64,000 bases of DNA from Rhizobium sp. WSM4643 (GCF_025152745.1 NZ_CP104041.1:372001-436000); one strand, 5' to 3'; positions 7,723 through 17,679 are shown, numbered from the stretch's first letter. Notes: generated by a model not told the origin, from the letters alone. A program made the numbers and translations.

Positions 7723-9309
7723 ATGGCGCATTCCTTTTCCGGGATGGCTTCGTCGGCGGATTGCGGGCTGGTGACGGATGATCCGATCCTTTACCGCGCC
7801 CGCGTCGCACCGGACCGTCCAGCTCTGTTCGAGATCGCCAGCGGCCGGCAGCTCACCTATGCCGAGCTCGATGCGCGGATCGCCTGCTGCGCCGGCTTTC
7901 TGAGCGATGTGCTCGGAGTGCGCCGCGATGGGGCGCGTGTCGCCATGCTGGCGCGCAACTCGATGGATTCGATCGTGCTTGCCTTTGCCTGCCAGCGGGC
8001 CGGCGCCATCTACGTGCCGCTCAACTGGCGGCTCAACGCCGCCGAGCTTCGGCCGATCCTTGCCGATTGCGCGCCGGCTTTGCTCGTTCATGACGAGGAG
8101 TTCGCGGCAACCGTCGCCAGTCTTGCGGGCGCTGATCCTGAGATGGCGGTGATATCGACGGCCGACGGTCCGGCCGGGCTCGCCGCGCGGATCGAGGCGA
8201 GCGTACCAGCCGCTCCGCTGCCCGCCGATGCCGACGCAACTTGCGTCCTTCTCTACACCTCGGGCACGACGGGTCAGCCGAAAGGCGTCGTCATCACCCG
8301 CCGCAACGCCTTCTTTGCCGCCATCAATTTTTCCGTCGTCGGAGAGATCGGGCCAAAATCCGTTGCCCTGTGCGATCTGCCGTTCTTCCATACGATCGGG
8401 CTGATCGCGGTGGCGCGCACCACGTTGATGCTGGGCGGCACGCTTGTCGTCTCCGACCGCTTCACGCCGGCGCGCACACTCGCCGCCCTTGCCGACCGGC
8501 AGCGTGCCGTCACCCATTATTTCGCCGTGCCGCAGATCGCGCTCGCCTTGCGCGACGATCCTGCCTATAGCGCCGCGGCGCTCGCCGGCCTGCATGCGCT
8601 CTTCGTCGGCGGCGCGCCGCTGACGCAGGCGCTGATCGAAAGCTATCTCGATGACGGCGTGGCACTGGTCAACGGTTACGGCATGAGCGAGGCCGGAACG
8701 GTGCTGCACGTGCCGATCGACCGGCGCGCCGTGCAGGACAATCCCGGCAGCGTCGGTCTTCCCGCGCCCTTGCTCGACATTCGTATCGTCGACGAGGATG
8801 GCCGCGAGGTTGATGAAGGCGAGATCGGCGAACTCTGGCTGCGCGGGCCGGCGGTGACGCCGGGCTACTGGAACAAGCCTCAGGAAACCGCTGCCGCCTT
8901 CACCGACGGCTGGTACCGCACCGGCGATCTCGGGCGGCGTGAAGCGAACGGCTTCTATCGCATCGTCGACCGGCTGAAGGACATGTATATCAGCGGCGGC
9001 GAGAATGTTTATCCCGCCGAGGTCGAAGCAGCGCTCGCAAGTCATCCCGATATCCTCGACGCGGCGGTGGTCGGCATTCCCGACATCAAGTGGGGCGAAT
9101 GCGGCCTCGCCTATGTCGTGCTGCGACCGGGGGCTGCGGCAACGGGCGACGAGATCGCCGGCCATTGCGCGGCAAGGCTCGCCGCCTTCAAGCGTCCGGC
9201 GCGCATCCTCTTCGTCGAGGCCATTCCCCGCACCGCCTCCGGCAAGGTGCAGAAACATGTCCTGCGCCAGTTCCATTCCGACGAAACCCTTCAACGACGG
9301 GCCCTGTGA
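7723..9309 (+). CDS. fcs: Acyl-CoA synthetase, probably feruloyl/p-coumaroyl-CoA synthetase
   Basis: A 528-residue protein from the ATG at 7723, which follows GGGAGGAG; a longer frame to 7639 lacks a ribosome site. It belongs to the ANL adenylate-forming family: the P-loop-like LLYTSGTTGQPKGVVIT, the YGMSEAG motif, GWYRTGDLG, DRLKDMYISGGENVYPAEVE, and a C-terminal RTASGKVQK containing the catalytic Lys. It activates a carboxylic acid to its CoA thioester using ATP. The substrate is inferred from the next gene, a hydroxycinnamoyl-CoA hydratase/lyase: ferulate, p-coumarate or caffeate. It is the first gene of a four-gene operon and is probably repressed by the divergent MarR protein. Confidence 0.8.
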   Translation: MAHSFSGMASSADCGLVTDDPILYRARVAPDRPALFEIASGRQLTYAELDARIACCAGFLSDVLGVRRDGARVAMLARNSMDSIVLAFACQRAGAIYVPLNWRLNAAELRPILADCAPALLVHDEEFAATVASLAGADPEMAVISTADGPAGLAARIEASVPAAPLPADADATCVLLYTSGTTGQPKGVVITRRNAFFAAINFSVVGEIGPKSVALCDLPFFHTIGLIAVARTTLMLGGTLVVSDRFTPARTLAALADRQRAVTHYFAVPQIALALRDDPAYSAAALAGLHALFVGGAPLTQALIESYLDDGVALVNGYGMSEAGTVLHVPIDRRAVQDNPGSVGLPAPLLDIRIVDEDGREVDEGEIGELWLRGPAVTPGYWNKPQETAAAFTDGWYRTGDLGRREANGFYRIVDRLKDMYISGGENVYPAEVEAALASHPDILDAAVVGIPDIKWGECGLAYVVLRPGAAATGDEIAGHCAARLAAFKRPARILFVEAIPRTASGKVQKHVLRQFHSDETLQRRAL

Positions 9310-9350
9310 AGCGGCCCGGGCACTCACGCCGAAACCCATGGAGTAACCTC

Positions 9351-10190
9351 ATGACTGAAGAGAACATAACTGACAGGCAATCGCCGGTTCTGGTCGAATT
9401 CGATAACGGCATCGCCTTCGTCACCCTCAACCGCCCGGAAAAGCGCAATGCGATGAACCCGGCCCTGAATGCCCGGATGCTCGAGGTGCTCGACGAGCTC
9501 GAGGGCGACGAACGCTGCGGCGTCCTCGTCCTGCGCGGCGCCGGCGAATCCTGGTCGGCCGGCATGGATCTGAAGGAATATTTCCGCGACAATGACGACA
9601 AGCCGCGCAGCGCGACGCTGAAGGCGCGGCGGCAGTCCGGCGGCTGGTGGAGCCGGCTGATGTATTTCGAAAAGCCGACGATCGCCATGGTCAACGGCTG
9701 GTGCTTCGGCGGCGCCTTCACGCCGCTCGTTTCCTGCGATCTCGCCATCGCCGCCGAGGAGGCGAATTTCGGCCTTTCCGAGATCAACTGGGGCATTCTG
9801 CCGGGCGGCAACGTCACCCGCGCGGTCGCCGAAGTGATGCGCCATCGCGATGCTCTCTATTACATCATGACCGGCGAACTGTTCGGTGGGCGCAAGGCCG
9901 CGGAAATGGGTCTCGTCAACGAGGCCGTGCCGCTGGCGGAGCTAGAAACCCGGGTCCGCAAGATCTGCGTCAGCCTGCTCGAAAAGAACCCGGTGACGCT
10001 GAAGGCTGCCAAGGACACCTATAAGCGCGTGCGCGACCTGCCCTGGGATCTCGCCGACGATTACATCTACGCCAAGCTGGAGCAGATGCTGTTTCTTGAC
10101 AAGACCAAGGGGCGCGACGAGGGGCTGAAACAGTTCCTCGACGACAAGACCTATCAACCGGGGCTCGGCGCCTACAAGCGCGGCCGCTGA
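9351..10190 (+). CDS. ech: p-Hydroxycinnamoyl-CoA hydratase/lyase (feruloyl-CoA to vanillin + acetyl-CoA)
   Basis: A 279-residue crotonase-fold protein. It has the oxyanion-hole region [12 protein letters not shown] and [16 protein letters not shown], followed by [16 protein letters not shown]. Glu at about 144 in GLSE matches the catalytic Glu of characterised hydroxycinnamoyl-CoA hydratase-lyases, and Tyr at about 77 matches the Tyr that contacts the phenol. These enzymes hydrate the side-chain double bond and split off acetyl-CoA, giving the aromatic aldehyde. Its length is close to the usual 275-280. It starts 41 bases after the synthetase gene, at an ATG preceded by GGAG, and functions with it in the cytosol. 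Confidence 0.88.
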   Translation: MTEENITDRQSPVLVEFDNGIAFVTLNRPEKRNAMNPALNARMLEVLDELEGDERCGVLVLRGAGESWSAGMDLKEYFRDNDDKPRSATLKARRQSGGWWSRLMYFEKPTIAMVNGWCFGGAFTPLVSCDLAIAAEEANFGLSEINWGILPGGNVTRAVAEVMRHRDALYYIMTGELFGGRKAAEMGLVNEAVPLAELETRVRKICVSLLEKNPVTLKAAKDTYKRVRDLPWDLADDYIYAKLEQMLFLDKTKGRDEGLKQFLDDKTYQPGLGAYKRGR

Positions 10191-10247
10191 GGACGAGCCC
10201 GGTTCGCCGGGGCCATTCGCGAGCCGATCATCGGGAGGAGGAAAGCA

Positions 10248-11354
10248 ATGAAGATCCATGCCGCGGTGGCGCGTGCGCCGCATACGCCATTTTCGCTGGA
10301 AAAGCTCGATCTGGAGGAGCCGCGCGAGGGTGAAATCCTGGTTCGCGTCGTGGCGACAGGGGTTTGCCACACCGATATCGTCATGCGCGACCAGCATCTG
10401 CCGGTGCCGCAGCCGGTCGTGCTCGGCCATGAAGGCGCCGGCATCGTCGAGCGCGTCGGGCCGGGCGTTGCCAAGGTCAAGCCCGGCGATCACGTGGTCA
10501 TGACCTTCAATTCCTGCGGTCATTGCCCGAGCTGCAACGATCACCAGGAGACCTATTGCCACGAATTCTTCCCGCGCAATTTCTTCGGGACGCGCGCCGA
10601 TGGTTCGAGCGGGCTTTCATGCGAGGGTGAGCCGGTTCACGGCAATATATTCGGACAATCCTCCTTTGCCAGCCACGCGCTGTGCCATGAACGCAATATC
10701 GTGAAAGTGCCTGGGGATGCGGATCTGGCGCTGCTCGGGCCGCTTGCCTGCGGCATCCAGACCGGCGCCGGCGCAGTCATGAACGCGTTGAAGGTCGAGC
10801 CGGGAAAAGTGCTCGCGGTTTTCGGCATGGGCTCCGTCGGTCTTGCCGCCGTGATGGCGGCGCGGATCGTCGGCGCTTCGCGGATCATCGCCGTCGACGT
10901 CAACGAGACGCGGCTGGAACTTGCCGCGGAACTCGGCGCGACCGACATCGTCAACGGCAAGGCGAGCGACGCGGTTGCGGCGATCATGGCGCTGACCGGC
11001 GCCGGCGTCGATTATTCGATCGATGCCTCCGGCGTGCCCGTCGTCATCGACCAGTGCGTGCGGGTGCTGGCGCCGCGCGGCACCTGCGGCATCGTCGGGG
11101 CCTCGCCGCATGGCGCGACGCTGACGCTCGACCTCACCCATATCCTGTCCGGCGGGCGCCGGGTCCGCGGCATCGTCGAGGGCGATTCCAATCCCGACGT
11201 GCTGATCCCGTTGTTGATCGATCTGCATCGGCAGGGCCGCTTCCCTTTCGACAGGCTCATCACCTTCTATGACTTCGCCGACATTAACCAGGCGGTGGAG
11301 GATTCCGAAAAGGGCATCGTGCTGAAACCGGTCGTGCGTCAGCCGGCCCTCTGA
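10248..11354 (+). CDS. Zinc-dependent aryl-alcohol (coniferyl/benzyl-type) dehydrogenase
   Basis: A 368-residue medium-chain dehydrogenase. Catalytic zinc ligands are C40 in GVCHTD and H61 in GHEGAG. The structural zinc set is C90, C93, C96 and C104 in the CGHCPSC region. A Rossmann NAD-binding motif ([13 protein letters not shown]) follows. It resembles the NAD-dependent aryl-alcohol dehydrogenase group (XylB-like). In this operon it would oxidise coniferyl alcohol or a similar aromatic alcohol to the aldehyde, which the next gene product converts to the acid. A ribosome site (GGGAGGAGGAA) precedes the ATG. The exact substrate is inferred from neighbours. Confidence 0.82.
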   Translation: MKIHAAVARAPHTPFSLEKLDLEEPREGEILVRVVATGVCHTDIVMRDQHLPVPQPVVLGHEGAGIVERVGPGVAKVKPGDHVVMTFNSCGHCPSCNDHQETYCHEFFPRNFFGTRADGSSGLSCEGEPVHGNIFGQSSFASHALCHERNIVKVPGDADLALLGPLACGIQTGAGAVMNALKVEPGKVLAVFGMGSVGLAAVMAARIVGASRIIAVDVNETRLELAAELGATDIVNGKASDAVAAIMALTGAGVDYSIDASGVPVVIDQCVRVLAPRGTCGIVGASPHGATLTLDLTHILSGGRRVRGIVEGDSNPDVLIPLLIDLHRQGRFPFDRLITFYDFADINQAVEDSEKGIVLKPVVRQPAL

Positions 11355-11375
11355 CACCGTTCAAGGGAGGAAACA

Positions 11376-12815
11376 ATGAACACCGTCACCCAAATCGCCA
11401 CCGATACCAGCCCCGATGTCATGAAGGCGCTGCTTGGCCGGCAAAGGGCGTCTTTCCTGAGGGAAGGGCCGCCAAACATTGAGACCCGCATTGATCGCAT
11501 CGACCGCGTCATCGCCCTTCTCGTCGACCATAAGGATGCGATTGCCGCTGCCCTGTCGGACGATTTCGGCAGCCGCAGCGTCGAAGCGAGCCTGCTCCTC
11601 GACGTCTTTACCTGCGTCGGTTCGCTCAAATATGCCAGGGCACATCTTGCCGAATGGCTGAAGCCCGAGCAGCATGAGGCATTATTCCCGGACGCGGTGG
11701 CCGAAGTGGTATACCAGCCGAAGGGGGTTATCGGAATCCTCAGCCCGTGGAACTTCCCTTATCAGCTCGCCCTTGCGCCGCTTGCCGGCATTCTCGCCGC
11801 CGGCAACCGCGCCATGATCAAGCCGTCTGAGGTGACGCCGGCCTCTGCCGCCTTGATGGCGGAACTCATCGCCGGCTCCTTCGACGAAACGGAAATCGCT
11901 GTCGTTCAGGGCGGACCGGCGACGGGCACGGCCTTTACATCACTTGCCTTCGACCATCTGATCTTCACCGGCGGAACCGCGATCGCCCATCATGTCATGC
12001 GCGCGGCGGCGGAAAACCTGACGCCGCTGACGCTTGAGCTCGGCGGCAAGTCGCCGGTCATCGTCGGCCGCTCGGCCGACCTCGCCGACGCGGCGCGCCG
12101 CGTCATGACCGTCAAGACGCTGAATGCCGGCCAGATCTGCCTGGCACCGGATCATGTCTATGTGCCCGAGGAAAGCGTCGAGGCCTTTGCCGGGCACGCG
12201 GTCGCGGCGGTCGGCGCGATGTATCCGGCGCTGAAGGAAAATCCTGATTACACTTCGATCGTCAATGCCCGCCATCACGCCCGTATCCAGGGCCTGATCG
12301 ACGATGCCAGGACCAAGGGCGCGAGGATTGTCGAGATCAACCCGGCGGCAGAGAATTTCTCCCAGCAGTCGGCCCACCGCATGCCTCCGACCCTGATCCT
12401 CGATCCGACGGAAGGGATGCGCGTGCTGCAGGAGGAAATCTTCGGACCCGTGCTGCCGGTCCTTCCCTATCGCGATATCGCCGACGTCATCGATCGTATC
12501 AATGCCAAGCCGCGCCCGCTCGCTCTCTATTACTTCAGCCAGGATCAGCAAGAGGAGGCCCACGTCCTCGACAATACGACCTCCGGCGGGGTGACGGTCA
12601 ACGACTGCATGAGCCACGTCACGGCGGAAGGCCTGCCCTTCGGCGGCGTCGGTCATTCGGGCATGGGCGCCTATCACGGCAAGTTCGGCTTCCTCGCCTT
12701 CTCGCATCCGCGCGCCGTCTATCACCAGAGCAGGATGGTGGAAGCGGAATACATGATGCGGCCGCCTTATGGCGAGGCGATGCGCGGCTTCTTGGCGGCG
12801 GCGATCTGCAAGTAG
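11376..12815 (+). CDS. Coniferyl-aldehyde-type aldehyde dehydrogenase
   Basis: A 479-residue aldehyde dehydrogenase. The catalytic Cys is in NAGQICLAPDHVYVP, the general-base Glu in TLELGGKSPVIVG, and the oxyanion and cofactor region in GILSPWNFPYQLALAPL. The C-terminal LPFGGVGHSGMGAYHGKFGF is typical of the coniferyl aldehyde dehydrogenase (CalB) group. It would oxidise coniferyl aldehyde to ferulate, feeding the synthetase encoded first in this operon. It could also act on vanillin released by the hydratase/lyase, since no separate vanillin dehydrogenase is seen nearby. It is the last gene of the operon and is followed by a strong hairpin. Confidence 0.82.
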   Translation: MNTVTQIATDTSPDVMKALLGRQRASFLREGPPNIETRIDRIDRVIALLVDHKDAIAAALSDDFGSRSVEASLLLDVFTCVGSLKYARAHLAEWLKPEQHEALFPDAVAEVVYQPKGVIGILSPWNFPYQLALAPLAGILAAGNRAMIKPSEVTPASAALMAELIAGSFDETEIAVVQGGPATGTAFTSLAFDHLIFTGGTAIAHHVMRAAAENLTPLTLELGGKSPVIVGRSADLADAARRVMTVKTLNAGQICLAPDHVYVPEESVEAFAGHAVAAVGAMYPALKENPDYTSIVNARHHARIQGLIDDARTKGARIVEINPAAENFSQQSAHRMPPTLILDPTEGMRVLQEEIFGPVLPVLPYRDIADVIDRINAKPRPLALYYFSQDQQEEAHVLDNTTSGGVTVNDCMSHVTAEGLPFGGVGHSGMGAYHGKFGFLAFSHPRAVYHQSRMVEAEYMMRPPYGEAMRGFLAAAICK

Positions 12816-12832
12816 AAGAGAAGTGGCGGACG

Positions 12833-12863
12833 ATGCCGTCGGCAGCGCGGCTGCTGACGGCAT
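12833..12863 (+). terminator. Hairpin after the hydroxycinnamate operon
   Basis: ATGCCGTC and GACGGCAT form perfect outer arms with near-perfect inner arms (GGCAGC/GCTGCT) around a GCG loop, a stem of about 14 pairs just after the aldehyde dehydrogenase stop. There is no following T run, so it may be a weak or Rho-assisted terminator. Confidence 0.5.
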
Positions 12864-13051
12864 GGGTGGCTGCTTGCGAGTGATCCGCTGTCGTCAAATT
12901 TGGCAGCAGGGCCTGCGTGCCATACCTCATCGTCGCCGCGGACGCCGCTTTCCTATCGCCGTATTGCTGCCGACCGACCTGCAGACGCAACTACTGACGA
13001 ATATAGGCTGACAGTCCTGCGACTTAACGAAGCTCAAACCAGTATTGCCTT

Positions 13052-14980
13052 ATGATTGGTTCGGATGACGTATTGGAAGGTGGATCCAACGCAGTGAATG
13101 GCATCTGGACGCAATTCGGTGGCAACCTGTCATTCGTGTGCCTGGCGATTTCGCTCTGGGCGCATTTCTCGATCCAATTTCAGCGTCGTTCGGTCACACA
13201 GGAAAAAATCGCCTTCGGAATTGTGGCCGGCTGCGCTTCCGTCGGATCGATATTGTTGGCCGTCGAAGTCAATCCCGGCATCTATATCGACATGCGCTTC
13301 TCGCCGCTTGCTTTGGCAGGCATGTTTGGCGGACCGGTCGCAGCGGCTTTTGCGGCGGCGCTGGCGTTGGCTTTCCGCTTCTGTGTGGGCGGCACGGCAA
13401 TGATCGATGGCCTGATCGCAATTGCTGTCGCGACCGGGATCGGCCTGGCTGTCAATGTCTGGATCCGGAAGAGATCTCCCCAGCTTATGGACGTTGCGAT
13501 GCTGAGCCTCGCGCTCGGCGCCGCACTGATCGTCTTGATGGCGGTGCTTCCCACCCTGGTGCATGCCCGCGTATTGGCCATCATCGGTCTGCCGATGACG
13601 GTATTGAATTGCCTGGCGACGGTGCTGTGTGGTTTCGTTCTGTTGAAGACGCAGCAATGGGATCTCGAGCGAAGCATCTTGGTGACCGCGTTTTCGCAGT
13701 CGCCCGACTATCTCTACGTGAAGGACCGAAACAGCCGGTTCATCACCGTCAATGAAAATATGATCCGCCTTTTTCGTTTCAGAACCACGGCGGAGATGAC
13801 CGGATTGTCGGATTTCAATCTTCTGTCGCGGCCGCGCGCCGAAGAATTTTATTATCTCGAACAGCAGGTCATGGACACCGGGGTGCCCCTGATCGACTCC
13901 GTCGAGCGTGTCGAAGACAGATACCTGCTCGCCTCCAAGGTGCCGCTGAAGGATAGGCAGGGACGGGTGATCGGCCTTGCCGGCGTCACGCGTGACGTGA
14001 CGGAGCGGACTGCTCTGGAGCGGGAATTGCGCAAGAGCAAGAACCTGCTGTCACATGCGATGGCCGGCATGTCCGATGGCATCGCCATGTACGACAGCAA
14101 GGGTTTTCTCGTTTTTTGCAACGACCAGTATCGCGCCGCCTTTCCGCTATCCGGAGACGCCCGCGTGGTTGGCGCTCATATCAGCGACATCCTTCGCCGC
14201 GTTGCCGAAACCGGCGAGCGCACGGGTATCCCGGATAATGACCGCGAAGAGTGGATCAGGTCCGTCAGTGCTACGTTGCACAGCAACAAGGACGAAGAGG
14301 TTCAGCTTCACAATGGCGACTGGCGCAGCATCCGGACAAGGTTAGCGGAAGACGGCACGGCGATGGCCGTTGTCTCAGACATCACGGCGACGAAGCAGGC
14401 GGAAATCGCGCTCAGGCTGTCGGCGGAGCAGCTGAAGAACCTCGCCGAGACAGATGGGCTCACCGGCATGGTCAATCGCCGGGCCTTCGACGAAGCTTTC
14501 GCGCGCGAAACCGCAGGCAGCGCCAGGAAAAACACGCCGTTCAGCCTTCTGATGGTCGATATCGACCGCTTCAAGGCCTATAACGATACCTATGGTCATC
14601 CCGCCGGAGACCAATGCCTGCGTGTCGTCAGCAGGTGCCTGCGCCAGTCGGTCAGCCGCCCGGCAGATATCGTCGCGCGCTACGGCGGAGAAGAATTCGT
14701 GGTTCTGCTGCCTGCAACCAGTGCGAAAGGCGCGATGATCGTTGCCGAGCAATTCGCCCGTCTCCTCAGCCAGGAGAATATCGTTCATTCCGGCAGCGAA
14801 TTCGGCCGGGTGACCGCCAGCATCGGCATATCCTGCGCGACGGGAGCCACCTTGAGGGTCAACCCGAACCGCCTCCTAACCGAGGCCGATGCCGCGCTCT
14901 ACGACGCCAAGACGCAAGGCCGTAATCGCATCCTGGCACATTCGCCCGAGGAGCGGCACGCCATGAAGGACGTCGGGTAG
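13052..14980 (+). CDS. Membrane-bound diguanylate cyclase with 5TMR-LYT-like sensor, PAS domains and GGDEF
   Basis: A 642-residue protein. Residues about 15-210 are hydrophobic and include MRFSPLALAGMFGGPVAAA, the hallmark of the five-helix LytS/YhcK-type membrane sensor. Two PAS-like regions follow (around 220-330 and 335-450; the first contains SPDYLYVKDRNSRFITVNEN). The GGDEF domain carries RYGGEEF at about residue 545, an intact active site for making cyclic di-GMP from two GTP. No EAL domain follows. The ATG at 13052 lacks a clear ribosome site; an in-frame GTG at 13094 behind GGAAGGTGGA is an alternative start. The gene appears monocistronic, and a short GATAGG-TTTTT-CCTATC hairpin (14991-15007) follows it. 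Confidence 0.85.
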   Translation: MIGSDDVLEGGSNAVNGIWTQFGGNLSFVCLAISLWAHFSIQFQRRSVTQEKIAFGIVAGCASVGSILLAVEVNPGIYIDMRFSPLALAGMFGGPVAAAFAAALALAFRFCVGGTAMIDGLIAIAVATGIGLAVNVWIRKRSPQLMDVAMLSLALGAALIVLMAVLPTLVHARVLAIIGLPMTVLNCLATVLCGFVLLKTQQWDLERSILVTAFSQSPDYLYVKDRNSRFITVNENMIRLFRFRTTAEMTGLSDFNLLSRPRAEEFYYLEQQVMDTGVPLIDSVERVEDRYLLASKVPLKDRQGRVIGLAGVTRDVTERTALERELRKSKNLLSHAMAGMSDGIAMYDSKGFLVFCNDQYRAAFPLSGDARVVGAHISDILRRVAETGERTGIPDNDREEWIRSVSATLHSNKDEEVQLHNGDWRSIRTRLAEDGTAMAVVSDITATKQAEIALRLSAEQLKNLAETDGLTGMVNRRAFDEAFARETAGSARKNTPFSLLMVDIDRFKAYNDTYGHPAGDQCLRVVSRCLRQSVSRPADIVARYGGEEFVVLLPATSAKGAMIVAEQFARLLSQENIVHSGSEFGRVTASIGISCATGATLRVNPNRLLTEADAALYDAKTQGRNRILAHSPEERHAMKDVG

Positions 14981-15061
14981 ACGGATCCTTGATAGGTTTT
15001 TCCTATCGAGCCATCGTTCGTGCGCCCTTGATGTTTTCCCCGCTTCGACAATACAGGGCGC

Positions 15062-17347
15062 ATGGACACAAAATTCATTGGTAAGAAATCGGCGGCAGCC
15101 GGCGGCTGGGGCGCTTTGAAGAGCTGCGGCAAGCGTTTGCTTCAAAGCGGCACGCCCATTTCAGGGGCGCGGACGATGCTGAAGGCGAACCAGCCGGATG
15201 GGTTTGATTGCCCGGGCTGCGCCTGGGGCGATCCGGAGCACGGATCGTCGTTCGAGTTCTGCGAGAACGGCGTAAAGGCCGTCGCCTGGGAGGCAACGGA
15301 GAAACGGGCAACTCCGGCCTTCTTCGCGGAGAATACGGTATCGCAGCTTCGCCAGCTGACGGACTATGAACTGGAACTCAATGGCCGCCTCACGCACCCG
15401 ATGCGCTACGATGCGGCGAGCGACCGTTACCTGCCGGTCGCGTGGGAGGATGCCTTTGCCGAAATTGGCAGCATTCTGACAGGCCTCGATCATCCCAACC
15501 GGGCGGAATTCTATACGTCGGGCCGGGCGAGCAACGAGGCCGCCTTCCTCTACCAGCTGTTCGTGCGTATCTACGGCACCAACAATTTTCCCGATTGCTC
15601 CAACATGTGCCACGAGGCAAGCGGCATCGCCATGCGTCAGGCGGTCGGTGTGGGCAAGGGCACCGTGTTGCTGGAGGATTTCGAGGAGGCCGACGCGATC
15701 TTCGTGATCGGGCAGAACCCCGGCACCAACCATCCGAGGATGCTCGGCGACTTGCGCCGGGCGGCGATCCGCGGCGCGCGCGTCGTCGTCTTCAATCCCA
15801 TCCGCGAACGTGGGCTGGAGCGCTTCTCCGACCCGCAGGACAAGGTCGAGATGCTGCGCGGCGGTTCGACCGATATCGCCAGCCTTTATCTGCAGCCGCA
15901 ACTCGGCGGCGACATGGCCGCGGTGCGCGGGATGGCAAAGGCCGTTCTGGCCGCGGAAGAAGCAGCCGTCGCCGCCGGCCTGCCTTCCGTTCTCGACCAC
16001 GCATTTCTTGCCGAACACTGCGAGGGTTTTGCGGAATACCGGGCAGCGGTCGCGGCGACGAACTGGGCAGAGATCGAGGACCAATCGGGACTGAGCCGGC
16101 AGGAGATCGAACGGGCGGCCGATGTCTATATCAGCGCCGAGCGGGTGATCTGCACCTGGGCAATGGGTGTGACCCAGCATCTGCATTCCGTCGCGACGAT
16201 CCGCGAGATCGCCGATTTCATGTTCCTGCGCGGCAATATCGGCAAGCCCGGTGCCGGCCTTTGCCCCGTTCGCGGCCATTCCAACGTGCAGGGTGACCGC
16301 ACCGTCGGCATCAACGAAAAGCCGGCGGACGATTTTCTCGATGCGCTGGAGAAGCACTTCCGCTTTACCGTTCCCCGCGAACATGGTCACAATGTCCTTG
16401 CCGCGATCGGAGCAATGCTTGACGGCTCGGCCGAGGCCTTCATCGGGCTTGGCGGCAATTTTGCCCGCGCCACGCCCGACAGCGCCCTCGTTGAAAAGGC
16501 ACTGCGGCGGCTGAAACTGACGGTGCATATCGCGACCAAACCCAATCATTCGCATGTGATGCCCGGCGAGACGGCCTTCATCCTGCCGTGCCTCGGACGC
16601 ACCGAGGACGCGGCGGGCAACTCACAGCTCATAAGCGTCGAGGATTCGATGAGCATGGTGCATGGTTCCGCCGGCATCAATCAACCGGCTTCGCCGCATC
16701 TGCTCTCCGAAGTCGCCATCATTGCCGGCATTGCACAGGCAACGGTCGGCTCCGCCGTGGTCGCCTGGGCGGAGCTTGCCGACGACCACGACCGCATCCG
16801 CGATCATATCGAGGCGACCATTCCAGGCTTCGAAAACTACAATACGCGCCTGCGCAAGCCCCGCGGTTTCCACCTGCGCAACACCGCCGCCCACAGGGAG
16901 TGGGATACGCCGACAGGCAAGGCGTCGTTCTCATCTGATCCGCTTCCGGGAGAGACGGTGCATCAGCGGGCGCGAAAGGGCGAGGGGCGTTTCGCCCTGC
17001 AGACGTTCCGGTCACACGATCAATACAATACGACCGTCTATGGTCTCGATGACCGATACCGCGGCGTCTACGGGGAGCGGCAGGTCATCTTCATTCATCC
17101 GGCCGACCTGACGGCGATAAATGCCAGGGCCGGTGACCGGGTCGACGTGGTCGGCGAGCATGATGACGATATCGAGCGCATCGCTGAGAATTTCCGCTTT
17201 GTGCCCTATGATATTCCGCGGGGAAGCATAGCGGGTTATTATCCCGAACTGAACGTGCTCGTGCCGCTCGGCAGCGCCGGTCGGGAAAGCGATACGCCGA
17301 CCTCGAAATCCATCATGGTTTCCTTCCGCCGGCGAAAAGCTGCGTGA
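15062..17347 (+). CDS. FdhF/YdeP-family molybdopterin oxidoreductase
   Basis: A 761-residue protein collinear with Escherichia coli YdeP, a relative of formate dehydrogenase alpha subunits. Matching landmarks are AAAGGWGALKS near the start, PDGFDCPGCAWGDPEHGS, TSGRASNEAAFLYQLF, NNFPDCSNMCHEAS, GQNPGTNHPRMLGDLR, RGHSNVQGDRTVGINEKP and RSHDQYNTTVYGLDDRYRG. It should bind the bis-MGD molybdenum cofactor and one Fe-S cluster at most. The physiological reaction of this branch is not established; E. coli YdeP is linked to acid resistance and formate dehydrogenase activity should not be assumed. Its stop overlaps the start of the next small gene, suggesting translational coupling. Confidence 0.85.
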   Translation: MDTKFIGKKSAAAGGWGALKSCGKRLLQSGTPISGARTMLKANQPDGFDCPGCAWGDPEHGSSFEFCENGVKAVAWEATEKRATPAFFAENTVSQLRQLTDYELELNGRLTHPMRYDAASDRYLPVAWEDAFAEIGSILTGLDHPNRAEFYTSGRASNEAAFLYQLFVRIYGTNNFPDCSNMCHEASGIAMRQAVGVGKGTVLLEDFEEADAIFVIGQNPGTNHPRMLGDLRRAAIRGARVVVFNPIRERGLERFSDPQDKVEMLRGGSTDIASLYLQPQLGGDMAAVRGMAKAVLAAEEAAVAAGLPSVLDHAFLAEHCEGFAEYRAAVAATNWAEIEDQSGLSRQEIERAADVYISAERVICTWAMGVTQHLHSVATIREIADFMFLRGNIGKPGAGLCPVRGHSNVQGDRTVGINEKPADDFLDALEKHFRFTVPREHGHNVLAAIGAMLDGSAEAFIGLGGNFARATPDSALVEKALRRLKLTVHIATKPNHSHVMPGETAFILPCLGRTEDAAGNSQLISVEDSMSMVHGSAGINQPASPHLLSEVAIIAGIAQATVGSAVVAWAELADDHDRIRDHIEATIPGFENYNTRLRKPRGFHLRNTAAHREWDTPTGKASFSSDPLPGETVHQRARKGEGRFALQTFRSHDQYNTTVYGLDDRYRGVYGERQVIFIHPADLTAINARAGDRVDVVGEHDDDIERIAENFRFVPYDIPRGSIAGYYPELNVLVPLGSAGRESDTPTSKSIMVSFRRRKAA

Positions 17348-17628
17348 GCGAGGAGGCGTCAGAGGCCGATCGCTTTCTTGCCCTCGTCGCTGCGGCGCAA
17401 GACAGGGATATCAGGCTGACATCCATACAGGCCGGTCTCCTTGTCGCCGCGGAGTTGGGGATTGCGCGTGACAGCCGCGCCTTTGCGCGCAAGCTGGGGA
17501 TCGCGCATTCTCTCGTGCTCAGGGAACTCAACGGCCTGGCGGAGCGCGAAGGCCTGCTGCGGATCGTGAAGCGGGATCCGAGGACCATGAGAGTGCATTA
17601 CACGTTGCCGCCGCGGGACGAGGCGTAA
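17344..17628 (+). CDS. Small winged-helix protein coupled to the YdeP-like oxidoreductase
   Basis: A 94-residue protein starting at a GTG that overlaps the preceding stop (GTGA). It contains a plausible winged helix: LTSIQAGLLVAAELGIARDSRAFARKLGIAHSLV (split here by helices) followed by LNGLAEREGLLRIVKRDPRTMRVHYTL, like a small MarR-type DNA-binding domain. No ligand domain is present. The four-base overlap indicates it is made together with the oxidoreductase. It may regulate that gene or act as a small partner. Its function is not recognised further. Confidence 0.65.
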   Translation: MSEEASEADRFLALVAAAQDRDIRLTSIQAGLLVAAELGIARDSRAFARKLGIAHSLVLRELNGLAEREGLLRIVKRDPRTMRVHYTLPPRDEA

Positions 17629-17679
17629 ATACACTGTGTCAGCGCCGGCTATCTGCGTACTCGCCGCAAGCTGAGGCCA

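Noticed and set aside
7660..9339. Long minus-strand open frame (559 codons) opposite the acyl-CoA synthetase gene
   Set aside because: It is antisense to a gene with clear motifs, its translation is rich in Arg/Asp/Gly without a domain, and high GC commonly opens such shadow frames.
14991..15007. GATAGG-TTTTT-CCTATC hairpin after the PAS-GGDEF gene
   Set aside because: Only six pairs and no T tail; too weak to list as a terminator on its own.
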